Of a DNA stretch of 64,000 bases, positions 14,570 to 26,970 are shown one piece after another. Positions within the stretch are counted from its first letter, which is position 1. Each line of letters starts with the position of its first letter. Origin of the DNA: Vespa crabro (taxonomy: Eukaryota > Arthropoda > Insecta > Hymenoptera > Vespidae); the NCBI RefSeq assembly GCF_910589235.1, contig NC_060967.1:2960938-3024937 (forward strand), in the 5' to 3' direction. The translations under genes were made by a program, and so were the position numbers. The notes under the pieces are model-generated. The model had not been told where the DNA came from. It did no database searches and saw only the letters and a list, made by a program, of their open reading frames with translations.

Positions 14570-17500
14570 GATGGAAATGTCTTTTTATAGTGCTACAAAG
14601 AGGACTAATCCATCAGGAAGATAACTTTCCCTTTGATAACATTATTTTGATATCATTAGTATATTTTTATTTTATTAGAGAGGAAGAGAGAGAGAGAGAC
14701 CCATACTTTTATTAGACATTAATATCGAAAGTAGTTGTATTAAATATCTTTTACGTTCCTTATATCATGTTAATGAACGGAACGTAAACCGGTTTATCGT
14801 AACTGATATTATAAAAATTAAATTGTAAAAAGGAATGCTAATAAGAAGTGTACTTAGTTATATACGCGAGTGAAAAAACAAAAGAAGAAAAAGAAATGAT
14901 TTCCTTTGAAACTAGTACGGTACACAACGATAAAGGATATTGCAAGGCAGGACACGAAATATCATTCGTCTCTTAAGTCCATTCATTTTGTTGTTCCACA
15001 TATTTCTCTTTCTTTAGTCATTCGTGTGAGAAATCTGTGTCGATACTTCTTGACTCTAATAAGTATTGCTCTCGTATTTGTATTTGTTCGTTGGCATAGA
15101 AAATCATGTACGTGCATAAGATATTTAGAATAAAAGGAAAAAAGAAAAAAAAAAAAAAATAAATAAATGATATTTTAAATAATCGGAAAACTCTCGACGT
15201 ATAAATAATCACAATTTTCTTTTTTTTCTTTTTCTTTTTTCTTTTTCTTTTTTTTTTCTCTATCCTTTCACTCGCGAAAAAGTCTAATTATATGCTTTTA
15301 TTATGCTCATTCATTTTGATGGTGAGTCATGAGAGAAACATTGAACAATAGGAAAAATGTGGAGAGACGATGTTAGTACAAAAATAAAGAGATTGGAATA
15401 AAAAAGAAAGAAAGAAAGAAAGAAGGATGTAATATAGTAGGGGAGGGGTTTAATTATGGGTTGAAAAAGTTGTCAAGTTAACGACGTAACTAGTCTTCTT
15501 TGAGTGAACCGGAACTGTTAAACTTCACACCATAGATAAGATTGTATGTGTATGCAATTGTTTTATTCCGGTGAAACGCTTCTTCCGGTTATATAAATAT
15601 TCTCTTGAATTATTTGGACGGTAGTTTGAGATAATCACGTGTGGAAATCATGCGTGAATTCTTTGCGATTAAATCGACTTCTTTGCTTATGATTATGTAA
15701 TGATAATTATGTAATCAATGTGGTGAACAGTCATTAGAAAGATTAAGATTAAGATCGATCGATCGATGTATTTTTTATTTTCGTTTCGTTCGTGAAATAA
15801 AAATAAAATGGAATGATTATGATTTTTATTTTATTTTATTTTATTTTATTTTATTTTATTTTATTTTATTTTATTTTATTTATTTTTTTTCTTTTTTCTA
15901 AAACCGATAGATAAATTATTCTCGTTGTAATTTAGAGATTAAGTTCGATCTTGATCGTAAAAAGAAAACAAAATTCTAATTTTTTTTTTCTAATTCATTT
16001 TTTAGATCATTGAAAAGTTACTCCTTATTCATCATAATTTAAGAAGTAAAAATTTATCGATTGATTTGTTAGCCTAATTATTTAGCTTATGCCCGTGCAT
16101 CCATCGGTATTCGTAATTACATTGGTAGTCTCACGACGGAAGTTAAGAAGCGCTTCCGGAAATGAGAGCTCCGACGTTCGCGACTAACTCTATTTCCCTC
16201 GGCCTTACCTAGATGTGGGTTAGCATTGGGTCATAGCAAAGTTCAAAATGATTTTTTACGATGTCACCGATTAAAATAATAATATTCAAACTCAAAATTA
16301 TTAGAGATTAGGTAGAATATTTTTCTCTAAATTTTTTTCAATTTAATTTATTACTGCAATACATTTTTTATTTTATTGTTAAAAAAAGAAAACAAAAAAA
16401 CTGATTGCAACTACAGTTTGCGAACCACTGGATTCGCGGGAAGTTTTCGAATAAGAAAAAAAATTTTTTTCTTTTTTATTTAACGATTAAACGACTTTCG
16501 ATCGTACGAAAACGTAAACATCGAAAATTATTAACTTTGTGTTCAGTTTTTTTTTCTTTTTTTTTCTTTTTTTTTTTATTATCTTATCGAATAAGCTTTT
16601 GTCGGTTAAACGTTCGATTAACTCTTCAACTTTTTCACGTCATTGTTTAACGTGAAATTCGACGAGTTCATAGAACGCAATAAATATTAGAAACTAACTC
16701 TCAATCGATTATTATTAAGGATACGCAGAATATACGTTTAGACACGGTTATTTCCTTTCGATATCGTTGAAAGTAAAATGCGTATTGCGAATGTAATTCT
16801 GATTATTTTTTTCTTTATCTTTTTTTTTTTTTTCTTTCCTTTTTTTTTTTTACAAGTAATAACTATTTTGTGAGCCGGAACAAAAGAAAGTTATATTGTA
16901 GACTATGTTTTTTTAAAACCTGTACGCAATAAAAGAAAGAGTGAAAAAGTGTTAGAAGAGATGAGAAATATAATAATGTCTTAAATCAAAATTAAATACT
17001 TAGAAACTTTTGACCTTCAACCTGTATTTTTTTTTGTAATTATATTTAATAATAAATTTATAAAAAGAAAAAGTAAAAGTTTTTAAATAAAGATAAATCT
17101 GTTTAAATATATTTTTCTCTTCCTTTTTCTTTTTCTTTTTTTTTTCTTTCTTTTTTTTTAAGTAAAATTATACTTTATAAAGTTTCTTATTCATTCTAAA
17201 TAGATATTGTTTAATATATACAGAATGCATATCATACGTTCCTCGTGGTTACAATAAACTTAGAAAAATGAATTCCTGTACTTTCAACATTCACTTTTGC
17301 GGCTGATCAGCCGTACTATGCGAGAAACGCGACCGCAAAACGCAACCCTGGCCACATGAAGGGGGCGAGTACAACACCTTTCTAAACAAGATCTAATAAA
17401 TTTTCTATTCTTTATTGAGAACTAAGAAGAATCATAGAAAGGAAAAAGATGGTTAAAACAAACCACTAGAAGGCTACGATTACACCGCAAAGAAAACGTT

Positions 17501-18064
17501 CAAGTACGTCGAACGATCGATATATAAACAAATTTATTTCTTTTTAATTATTATTATTATTATTATTATTGATCTCTTGAAACATATAACCACAGTTCTA
17601 TATTATTCAATTTTTCTTTTTTTTTCTTTCGTTTTTTTTTGTTGAAACGATAAAATTAATATGATAATTGTTCTCTTCTCTAAATTCAATCCAAATAAGG
17701 TGATAAAAATGATGTCTCAAATTATATCTAAAATTACCTCGACAGAGTATCTATATCATTTGTTACATTATTGTATTATGTAAATTAAAAGAATGTGTAC
17801 GTGCACAGGTGTCTTCTCAACCCAATGACGCGAAACTTTCACTAACACGACCGGTTGTTATCTCTTCGTTCTTTACACCATAAGCTAGAGATTTATATCA
17901 TGATTTGATCCTTTCTAGAATATCCTATATATTATCATTTGTCTATTTGTCACATTATATTTAATGATTAAATCTTTATAATTTTTATCAAAAATAATAA
18001 TCACAAACAAATTTCTGACATTTATCTTATAAATTTTAACAGCGTTCTAGTTTTTTTTCTCTCT

Positions 18065-18100
<36 letters not shown>

Positions 18101-21100
18101 AATATAGATATAGAAAATAATATATATTAATGTAAGAATCGAAGCGGAAGAACCACGGTACGGTCTGATGATCATACGAATATCTCGGACAAACGGATCA
18201 CTTATCGCCATGCTCGTTGAACGTTTCACGTGCAAATCTTGAAAGATTTCTCCGCGATGATAGCTATAAGTACAATCCCAGCTGATCATAAATCGTAATT
18301 CTTTATTTGCATGTAAATCGAATTCCTTGAAACATATATCATGTAAAGATATTATCATCGGTAAAAACCGATAGAAGAATATATTTCGTTTCTATCATAG
18401 AAGATTTTAAATTATAATTTGATAATTAGTTAATTAGAATTATAATTATTAAATTAGAATTCGATAATTAATTAATTCTCTGTAATCAAAAAAAAAAAAA
18501 GAAATGCGTTAATAGAATACTTCTAGGATCTTTTTTTATTTTGTTATTTTTCTTTTTTTTTTTTGAATAAGACAATTTTTTAAATTTGTCAAAACTTTTT
18601 AATCGAAATGATATAAAGAAACGATTCTATATGGCGTTTATTGTTCGAAAGGAAACATCGCATAGACTATAGAACGTTGGTACTGTCCCGTAGCATGGTT
18701 CAAGGACGGACGGTATAGACCGAAGACGATAGCCACAAGATACATGCGTGGGTGCATTAACCCTTCGAAGTTCATGGCAAAGTAGATAGAATACCAATGT
18801 GTCCTTTATAGTTTATACTAACTAACCTTTGATCAATCTCGATTATCTTTAATATATTCATTTTTGATCTCAAATCGATCGATTTTATTTTTATCCGATA
18901 AAACATTATAGATGTATTTATAAAAAATAGAAAAGCGAACAAAAAGAATTACAAATAATCTTGAATTCTTCACATTACTCACTCATTTTTTTCGTCTTCC
19001 AATAAATATCTTCGTTAAAGTTGTTATAGACATGAATTTCCTTCACGATCCATGATAATCTAAATCAAAAATTGGATCCTCGAATATGGACTAAGGTCCG
19101 CTTTCATGCAACTAGCACGGCGATACCTTCGACCTTCAAGAAATTCCATCCACATCGATGATAATAAATTAAAGAATTTCAACTTGATATTGGTGGAAGA
19201 TATTTTAAAACGAATCGTTGATTATTTTTTACACCTGCTCTTTTGCACCTTCACTAAATATTTTTTGATAAAAAATTTCTTTCTTTTTGTTAACTCACGT
19301 TAAAATAAACACGACACAAAGTTTTCTTGTTCTTTTCTTTTCTTTTTTTATTGTTATATTTATCGAAAAGGTTGAGATCGTATAAGAATAAAAAAAAAAA
19401 AAAATGGAGACTGACCGGTCCCTCACCGTTAACTTCTCCTTTCGAACTCACATTGGCATCGAGGTTTTGTACTCGACTGCGACAAGTCTTCCTCAGACAC
19501 TGTCCAATCCCCCTAGAATCCTGTCTCCTGCCTGAACGAACGAACTGTTGGAGTAGGGTTGTTTAAAGGTAGGCATGGTAGGAGGATACACCTCTCGAAA
19601 CGGAGAATCTCCTTCAAGTAAACCTGCTCGTATAATCGTTCCCGAGGAAAGCGGAAACAGTTGGTCGAAATTGAATAAGTTAATATTTTTTCTTTTTCTT
19701 TTTTCTTTCTTTTTTTACAATTAGTACTATCAACAATTATTTTGTCATATTAAAATATATCTCATACGTATCTCGGATAAAACAGGAATTTATTATTAAT
19801 TGATCATATGTATATAATAAAACAAAAAACAAAACTATATATAATGTCTTGAGCAAAAGACATGATGAAATTTTATAAATAAACAATTTTTTATAAAAAT
19901 AATTGAAACTTCATTTATTTAAATTGGTTAATAAATATAATGTTAACATTGTTCATTCGATATTTAATATTACAACGTTTGTGTATTTTTAATAGAAATA
20001 GAGGAAAAATAATTTTACATAATTATTAATATTTGAAATGATTTATTTGGAAAAATTTTTGTTAATCAGTTTTATAATAAAAAATAAGTGAAAATAAAAT
20101 ATGAAAAGAATATATATACATATATATATATATTTTTTTTTTAAATAATACTGAGAACTTTAATTCTTTTCCTTTTGCGTTTTATAAAAGAAAAAGTGAA
20201 AAGGAAAGTTAGATAAGAATTTTCCCATTGATTATCTTACAATGTGCTTACATTAGAAATTAGCATTAGATCTGATAAATGACGTCATTTGTATTACTTG
20301 TTGGTAATATGATAATGTAAATAAGATTAAAAGAAAAGAAAAGATTCGAGGGAGTTATAAATCGATTCTGTTTAACAAACTAAGTGTCCGACTGAGACGA
20401 GAAAACCAGTTTCACCGTTAACTTTTGTCTTGTTCGAATCAACTTCGATACTTCGGTCATCTCGTAATAAAAAAAGTATTAAGAAAATTCGTCTTATATA
20501 TATGGTTCAGCGGATTAATGTTTTCCAAAAAATGTTCACATAATTTTATTCTAAAAGAAAAAAAAGAATGACAAAATTTTGAGTTTAATATTTGAGTCTG
20601 ATGTTGAGTTTGATACTTATCTTTTTCATTTTTATTCGTTTAAATTGTTTTAGTATCGCTCCTGGTTTCCCAGACTCCGTTAGAACCTGTTTGTTACATC
20701 AAAAATTACAGGTACATCTCTTCTTCTTTTTTTTTCATTTTTTAAAATTTGTTGAACAATGTATTATAATAATAATTTTATGATTAAAGATGATGAATTG
20801 TTGTATTGAAAGAAAAAAATCTAGAGAAGATTCGATAAATAGATCTCAGAGTGTAGAATACGAAGACTTTGAAACAGGTATAATAGCAGTATGTTAATAT
20901 ATTAATATTAATAATATAATATAATATATTATATTATATTATATTATATTATATTATATTATATTATATTATATTATATTATATTTATATTCGTAGAATC
21001 AGAAGAAGAAGAATTTTTTGAATGTACAAGTGAAGTAGAATCAGAAAATGTAGGAACAAATGCCCAAATAAAAGCAAAACATTTGCTATGGAACAAACCA

Positions 21101-22268
21101 GCTGGAAGATTAACAAAACATCCTTCTTTAAGGTATTAACAAATGATCTCTTTTAATTAATTTTTTGAATAATTAATATTTTATTCGACAATAAGAGGAT
21201 AATATAACGAAATTTCTAGATTATTACAAACAGGAGATCCCCTTTATTTACCTGTAACGCAAGAACCTGTTCCAAAAACGGAAGACCAATTGGAAGAAGA
21301 CGCTCAAGTAATGATGCAGCTGGGAACCGACAAATATGCGTCGGAAATGCGAGCTCGTATGATGAGCGCCTCGTTGCTTTCCGACATGGAATCTTTTAAG
21401 GTATATTGCTTGAATAAATATTTAAAGAACAGATGATATTTAAATAATAGCTATAAAGAAAATAGAAAATATTAGAAAGGAATTTAGAAATGTAAAGAAT
21501 TTAGAATTGTAAAGAATTTATTTAATTAAAAATTTTAATCACAATTGAGTTCATATCTAAAAAAATTTAATAAAATATAATAAAATGTATAATAATATAT
21601 TTTATATAAATAGGCAGCAAATCCAGGTGCAATATTAGAAGACTTCATTAGATGGTATTCTCCTCGAGATTGGATAGAAGATAAAGGAACCAATGAATGG
21701 GGTCAACCAAATGGTCAGCTAACACATCTTAAACATATATGAGATATATTTAATATATCTATATGTAAATACACACACGCGCGCGCGCGTATACACAGCA
21801 CAGGCATATACATATATACACACAAAAGGACTTTAAACATATATTTAAAAAAAGAACTTACATTATTATTATTCCTGATGAATAATATAATGAAAAAATA
21901 TCTAGGTCATCTCTCACCAAGAATGTTAATTCCTGAGAATGCATGGTCAACAACTTGGGCATCGGCTCAACCAGTACCAGCCCATCGTCAAAAACGATTA
22001 TTCGATGATACAAGAGAAGCCGAAAAAGTTCTTCACTTTCTAAGCTCAAGAAAACTCGGTCAGGTCGCACGACTTCTTTTACCGTCCTTAACGCATGCTG
22101 CGCTTTATACTTTAAATTTACAAAAGCAAGAGGCTTTACCAAATTTGCCAGATGTTGCACAGAGTATATTAAATAAATTGCAATACGTTACAAAACCACT
22201 ACATCAGAAATTACAGCTCTACGAAGTGAGTCTCTTAAAAATAAATAAATTTCTCTATTGTTATATTG

Positions 22269-22324
<56 letters not shown>

Positions 22325-22868
22325 CTTTTTCCATTTTAGGAAATAACACGTGATATAGAAGGTGTAGAAGCTTTAGTCGCACAGGTCAACTCATTGCAAT
22401 TGAAATTAGGTGGAAGTGACGATTCTAAAGAGTTTACAACATTTTTGATAGAATTAATGAGAGGAAAGGAAGTATTTGTGCCAGATGGACCTAGAGGAAA
22501 CATTGGCGCTCGTATAATGTCAATGTTTCGAGATGCTCAGAAAGTAAAATGCATTTAATATTTTTGTATAATTGTTTAAAGAAAAAAAAAAAAAAAAAAA
22601 AAACTTTAACAAAAATAAACATGTCGATATAATTTTGTAGGCCGTACATATGATGACCTCTGTAGGTACGAGTCATGAAGGAGATACAAGTGGAGATAGT
22701 AAATACAAATCATTCCCAGAACCATCCTGGAAGGAATTTATATTACGGGCAATAACGACAAGACCTTCAGTGGCTTTAACATCACAGCCACAAAGGATGT
22801 ATGCGTGCCTTAATCGAGATTCCATTCGTCTGGCTGGTTCATTCTCTGAAGATACTGTATTTCTATAG
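1248..22868 (+). CDS. Rab3GAP1: Rab3 GTPase-activating protein catalytic subunit
   Basis: Catalytic subunit of the Rab3GAP1-Rab3GAP2 complex, which stimulates GTP hydrolysis by Rab3 and also acts on Rab18 in exocytosis, ER and lipid-droplet traffic. Exons: 1248-1443, 1581-1866, 1939-2075, 2238-2451, 2541-2949, 3017-3228, 20654-20711, 20790-20877, 20997-21132, 21220-21400, 21614-21713, 21906-22225, 22340-22543, 22641-22868. All phases join, giving 922 residues (human about 980). Landmarks are DFTTATEWEVF near the N-terminus, PPDFDFMQGE, ELHLYTTWP, EEEEFFECTSE, LYLPVTQEPVP, and KRLFDDTREAEKVL at about 702-715, the conserved C-terminal region thought to hold the catalytic arginine. It ends with LAGSFSEDTVFL, as the family does. 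The family match runs straight across the 17.4-kb intron 3229-20653, which contains another gene on the opposite strand. Confidence 0.95.
3709..6760 (-). CDS. LRR / FN3-like single-pass membrane protein, nested in a Rab3GAP1 intron (5' end missing)
   Basis: Probable cell-surface adhesion or receptor protein. Exons from 5' to 3': 6760-5886, 5818-5503, 5433-4847, 4775-4343, 4271-4095, 3992-3709. All phases agree, for about 890 residues. Order of parts: hydrophobic signal segment ending IYIVNA; cysteine cap (CPW...CIC...C); about ten leucine-rich repeats (LKSLNLKDNEL, LTVLDLSMNKI, LAFLDLSQNSI); cysteine-rich C-terminal cap (LVCDCKLRWIVDWI); Thr/Ser-rich linker; fibronectin-III-like segment (SVIIYWDTK...GFRVIYRLF); one transmembrane helix (AASAAICATIVVAVIIFVV) followed by RRRARK; a polar cytoplasmic tail. 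The layout resembles LRFN, ELFN and FLRT proteins, but I cannot name an ortholog. Position 6760 follows a clear acceptor, and the frame upstream is closed by TGA. The initiating ATG must therefore lie in an upstream exon, at higher coordinates, that I could not find. Confidence 0.85.
7376..7412. repeat. (TA)n microsatellite
   Basis: Uninterrupted TA dinucleotides inside the Rab3GAP1 intron, about 0.6 kb upstream of the first recognised exon of the nested LRR gene. Confidence 0.9.
9954..10010. repeat. Long poly-A tract
   Basis: An unbroken run of 57 A residues in the giant intron. No transposon-like body or target-site duplication was seen beside it, so it is called a homopolymer and not a retroposon tail. 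Confidence 0.85.
10230..10295. repeat. (CT)n tract
   Basis: Nearly pure CT repeat on the plus strand in the giant intron. Its translation as a serine-leucine peptide is an artefact. Confidence 0.9.
10949..11037. repeat. (TTA)n trinucleotide repeat
   Basis: About 30 TTA units with two single-base interruptions, in the giant intron. A second (TTA)n array lies at about 12413-12479. Confidence 0.9.
14522..14564. repeat. Poly-T tract
   Basis: A run of about 43 T residues in the giant intron with no mobile-element features nearby. Confidence 0.85.
15826..15881. repeat. (TTTTA)n pentanucleotide repeat
   Basis: About eleven TTTTA units in the giant intron. Confidence 0.9.
17300..17313. promoter_or_regulatory. 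Perfect 14-bp palindrome beside Runx-like motifs
   Basis: CGGCTGATCAGCCG is its own reverse complement. Within 40 bp follow GACCGCAAAACGCAACC, which contains the ACCGCA core used by Runx factors, and a GC-rich stretch. In an intron that is otherwise repeats and A/T this looks like a transcription-factor target, perhaps for the nested LRR gene. Function is inferred. Confidence 0.3.
20925..20985. repeat. (ATATT)n array filling a short Rab3GAP1 intron
   Basis: The 119-bp intron between exons 8 and 9 (20878-20996) consists largely of ATATT repeats, which stop just before the acceptor TTCGTAG. Confidence 0.9.
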
Positions 22869-23217
22869 TCCATAATTGAGGTAATTTAATTATAGGATTT
22901 GATATATTATTTAAATATAGATTGTATACAATTTTTCTAATGTTTACTGTATGTTATATGTTTTTTTTACAATAATGAATCTTATTTCTTTACATTTTAG
23001 ATACATTCTTTTATATATAGTTTTAGGAAAGATGAAGTTGTGATATATGATGTACTATAGCTATGTGATGTAAACTGTTAGTATACAACGAGTTTGTTGC
23101 AATATTTTTTGTAAAGTTTATATTTGTTACTTTTTATACAAATTTCCAGCTGTCTAATGAATCATAAGTCTTTCTTTTTTTTTATTATTATTTAAAAAAT
23201 AATATAATAGATACTAT

Positions 23218-23275
<58 letters not shown>

Positions 23276-23363
23276 TAATACATAACAAGAACTTATATAA
23301 ACAACGTACTATTGAGAATCGAATATATGTAGTACGTATATAATTATTCAATAATAACTATAT
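22869..23363. other. Tail-to-tail intergenic region, Rab3GAP1 / TANGO6
   Basis: Contains the 3' ends of two convergent genes and no coding potential. I did not find a clean AATAAA for Rab3GAP1. A (CA)n microsatellite fills 23221-23274. Confidence 0.6.
23221..23274. repeat. (CA)n microsatellite
   Basis: Twenty-seven CA units between the convergent Rab3GAP1 and TANGO6 stop codons. Confidence 0.95.
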
Positions 23364-26300
23364 TTATTCTAATAAAAATATAGTCTTTTCCAATTTTGGT
23401 TTGGCAAAAAGGAAATTTTGTACAACTTCGTCAATTTCTTCCAGAGCTAATTGAGCATGTAAACGTAGTACTGGATCTTTATCGGTATCTCTTAAATGTT
23501 TTAAACTACGATATAAAATAAGCAAATCTTTGCTAAGATCGGTTAAAACATGCTTTCCTAATCCACGAACTAAAAGATTGATGACTAATACTGCTGCTCG
23601 ACGACATTCAAGTGCTTTGTCAGTTTCTAAGATACAATTAATGCAGTAGAGTATCTAAAAATTTGTAAAAATTATTTTCGATTATTTCACATAATTTATA
23701 TATTTTTAGATATTAAAAATAATAGAATTTACTTTATTTACAAAAATTACCTCTATGATAATATTTCCAAGACGAAAACCTAATACTTTACAAAGCTCTC
23801 CAAGACAAGAAAGACTTGATGCACGTACTAATGGATCCGGATCACGTGTAGTACATAAAAATCCATTAATAAGTATATTTTTATGTGTCAATGTCATTTC
23901 ACCTGTAAATATTATATTTATAAGAGTACAGTTATCATTTTCGTTCAAGTCATATAAAAAGATATATAAACACTTTTACCTAATCCTCTTGTTGTTTTTA
24001 CTAATATTTCACCAAGTTTTATTCTATTTTCTACAGAAATATCTCCACTTGTAATTCTTTGAGGCATGTTAATGTACTCTTGAACTAATGTTTCTATTAC
24101 TATTTGAGGATATGTTACAGCCAAAGAACACATACCGTTTATTGCAGCAAGATAAATGAAAGAATCTTCGTGTTTCAAATTTTCCTATAGCACAATGAAA
24201 ATCTAAGTATATATACACACTTATTATAGGAGTACAAAAGATAAAGAGATAATAAACTCACTTGAAATAGGCGTAAAAGAATTGTTTTTCTAGCAACAGC
24301 AAATGGATCCTTTGTTTCAATTAATTTTGTTAAAGTTATGATCCCATGAGCACGTACTGGAAGTAGCGGATCTGACAAATCTCGAATAGCTTCTTCAAAT
24401 TTATTAAATTTTTTATAATCTATAGATAAATCTTCATAATGTATTTGATTAAATTGCTGTTTGCTTTCAATGAATTGAAGTATTTCCTTCATAAGTACTA
24501 CCAATTGTGACGAAATTGTGGAGTTATTAATTTGTTCTTTTAGAAACTTTGCGAATGATTCAAAATGTGTTCGATTCAACATTTTGCTTTCAGAACTTAG
24601 AATCATTTTGATCAACATTAAACTAATATATATAATTTCATAATCATCGTTTTCAGTATTATTTTGATTTTTAATTACTTTCTCATTAAATAAGGATTTG
24701 ATAAAATTTAACAATGGTTCGGGATTCTTGAGTTGTGCTTCTTGAACAACAGATTTGTTTGCCAAATGTGATAGAAGTTTAATAGCAGCTAATTGCTTTT
24801 CAATGCGTTCTATTATGTCATGAGATGTTTCTAATGTATTATTGCAGGACCATTTTGTAGAATTTGATAGAGACATCAACAAATAAGAGAATAAATTAGT
24901 AATAAGTACCTCATTAACAGATATTAAGTCAAACAAACTATCTGCAAATTCTTCATATGCTAAATTCTTTATGGTTCCAATAATTTCAAGTCCACCATTA
25001 GATCCAAATTGTATGGATATATATTGTCCAAAATTTTCTTTTATATTATATCCAAGGAATGCAGAAAAAAGATCATCTTGTAAATTTTCATCGTGCAGAA
25101 GCTTCAATAATAATTGTCTCACTTTGTTCCTTAACAAGCAAGTACTAGATCTTATTTTGTTATGAATACAAAATAATGGAATAGCTATAGTCGATATAAG
25201 CTTGTGAGGCAAAGATTTAAATTTTGCCTCTGTTGGTGCAAAACAAGTCATAAGATTTTCAATACACGTGTTCAATTCGCATTCAGGTACTATTATTTCT
25301 GTCTCTTTTTCATGATCCAAGTTTGTTATTAATAAAGGCTTCATTATAATATTAATTATATTTTTCTCACAAATATCAGGATTACTTTCATAAAGAGCTA
25401 TTATACAGCTATTAGCTATTATTGAGTAATGATTAATCTGTTTTAATGTTAAAAGATTCAGAAGCTAAAACAAATGTATATATTTGTTATATTAGACAAA
25501 CAATAATATTATTGAGTCATAATAATTTACAGAAATATTATATAATTATATACCTGTGGACATATAGCTTCATAATATTTATTTTTATTCATTTCATGTG
25601 ATGTAGCAATTAATCTAGCAAGTACATCTAATTTGTTCCAATCAGTTCCAAAATCTAATGTATCATTGCACAAAGTGGCAATTAATGACACGACTCCATT
25701 AGGTTGCTGAATTTTTTCAATTAAATGTTTTCTAGTTATTCTACGAATCCACATTGGTGCTTTTTGAATTCCCAGAATAATCATCAACTCCTTCATAATT
25801 ATATATTGTGGGCAATTATCAAATAAAGTTAGTAATTCAGATAAAAATTGTTTCTGATCGTTTTGTAATTTTTTATGTAAATCAATAGTCATTATAAATT
25901 GTTCCTTATTCATTTCATTTTCTTGTTTCAAAGGTAATTGTTCTTCGTTAGGTTTTGTTAAAGGAGCATATGATAATTGTAGCAATGCTGCAATTAATGG
26001 ACCAAATTGAGAAAGAACAGCTGGCCGTAAAAGACTTCCATTGTAATATTCAATAAGAGAACGGCTTGACAAACATAATCTCTCATATTTCTGTAAAATG
26101 GATGTCTTTTCTTCTATTAATTTTGAAGCTCTAGGACATAACTTTTTCATATCGATACCAATACCAGGTAACAAGCATGGTATAATTCCTATTGATACTA
26201 TTAACTCTATTGCAATTTTAAATGTATGATATTGTTGAACACTAATACAGTCGTCGTGATTGATTTCATCTGTTATCTGAATCTTTTTTAATATATACGT

Positions 26301-26709
26301 AATAGTTTGAATATATTTGTACCTATAATATAGAAAAATTCAAATATATCTTAGTTCATAATATAATATAATTAATCATTAATAAAGTGATAAAATTTAT
26401 GATATATATATATGTATATATATATACATACCTTATATCTACATAATTATTTGCACTATCTTTATCACCAAATATTATATACTTATCATTTTTTGATAAT
26501 AGAGGAAGTGTCTTGTCCAAAATTTGTTCTAATTTATTTTCGAAATCATTGGCTTCTATAAACGCATAATCATATATAGATTTTAAATATAAATTTTAAT
26601 GATACATTATAGAAGAAAAGTTTTATCAGTATACAATATATTTACCAGTTTTATCTGTTGTTAATTTATACAATATTTGAGAATAATCTATTTCTTTTGA
26701 TTCTTTCAT
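23364..26709 (-). CDS. Tango6: TANGO6-like Golgi organisation protein
   Basis: HEAT-repeat-type protein of the TANGO6 (TMCO7) family, which was linked to secretion and Golgi organisation in fly cell screens; its molecular role is poorly known. Exons from 5' to 3': 26709-26646, 26555-26432, 26322-25554, 25464-24262, 24184-23980, 23902-23751, 23654-23364. All phases agree, for 935 residues (human 1094). The C-terminal quarter matches the family closely: LSDPLLPVRAHGIITLTKLIE, ENLKHEDSFIYLAAINGM, TRDPDPLVRASSLSCLGELC, CRRAAVLVINLLVRGLG and DTDKDPVLRLHAQLALEEID. The N-terminal part is alpha-helical and weakly conserved. It starts 261 bp from the oppositely oriented DIPK2 gene and probably shares its promoter. 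Confidence 0.92.
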
Positions 26710-26970
26710 TGTTTAATCCAATATCCAAACTTACTGTAGTTTTCGTTTCACCACAGATAAGTACATTCTACATTAATCTGTTAAATTATAATATTAACAA
26801 TAAAAGGTTAACATAAATAAACGCATTGCAGAATAAATGCACTTAATTTCATTATTATGCCGTCAGATGGGCTAGTGTCGCGTCATCTATCTGTCAATTT
26901 TGTGGTTACAATTTACTTGATCAGTTGCTGGTAAACCTAATTAAACATTTTGTTTGCATATAATGTTTCG
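26710..26970. promoter_or_regulatory. Candidate bidirectional promoter, TANGO6 / DIPK2
   Basis: The two start codons face away from each other across 261 bp, so both 5' leaders and both core promoters must fit here unless there is an untranslated upstream exon. A GC-richer core at about 26858-26900 (ATGCCGTCAGATGGGC, GTGTCGCGTCATC) stands out in the A/T background. Shared control is inferred from spacing. Confidence 0.55.

Larger units (their letters stand above)
6761..20653. other. Remainder of the giant Rab3GAP1 intron
   Basis: About 13.9 kb with no convincing coding exon on either strand. It is dominated by homopolymers and by TA, CT, TTA and TTTTA arrays. GC-richer, non-repetitive islands lie near 7080-7230, 8270-8480, 12080-12260, 14260-14390, 16090-16230, 17280-17380, 18640-18790 and 19400-19660. 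These are candidates for enhancers, promoter or 5' exons of the nested minus-strand LRR gene. A strong minus-strand donor (GTAAGT) sits at 7654-7649 and another near 8443, either of which could end a 5'-untranslated exon. Neither supplies an ATG in the required phase. Confidence 0.5.

Noticed and set aside
18095..18358. 87-residue minus-strand open frame in the giant intron
   Set aside because: No family resemblance, ends in a TA-rich run, and shows no acceptor or donor linking it to the nested LRR gene in the needed phase.
19327..19566. 79-residue plus-strand open frame with a GC-richer end
   Set aside because: No homology recognised and a low-complexity N-terminus. The region is more likely regulatory or untranslated.
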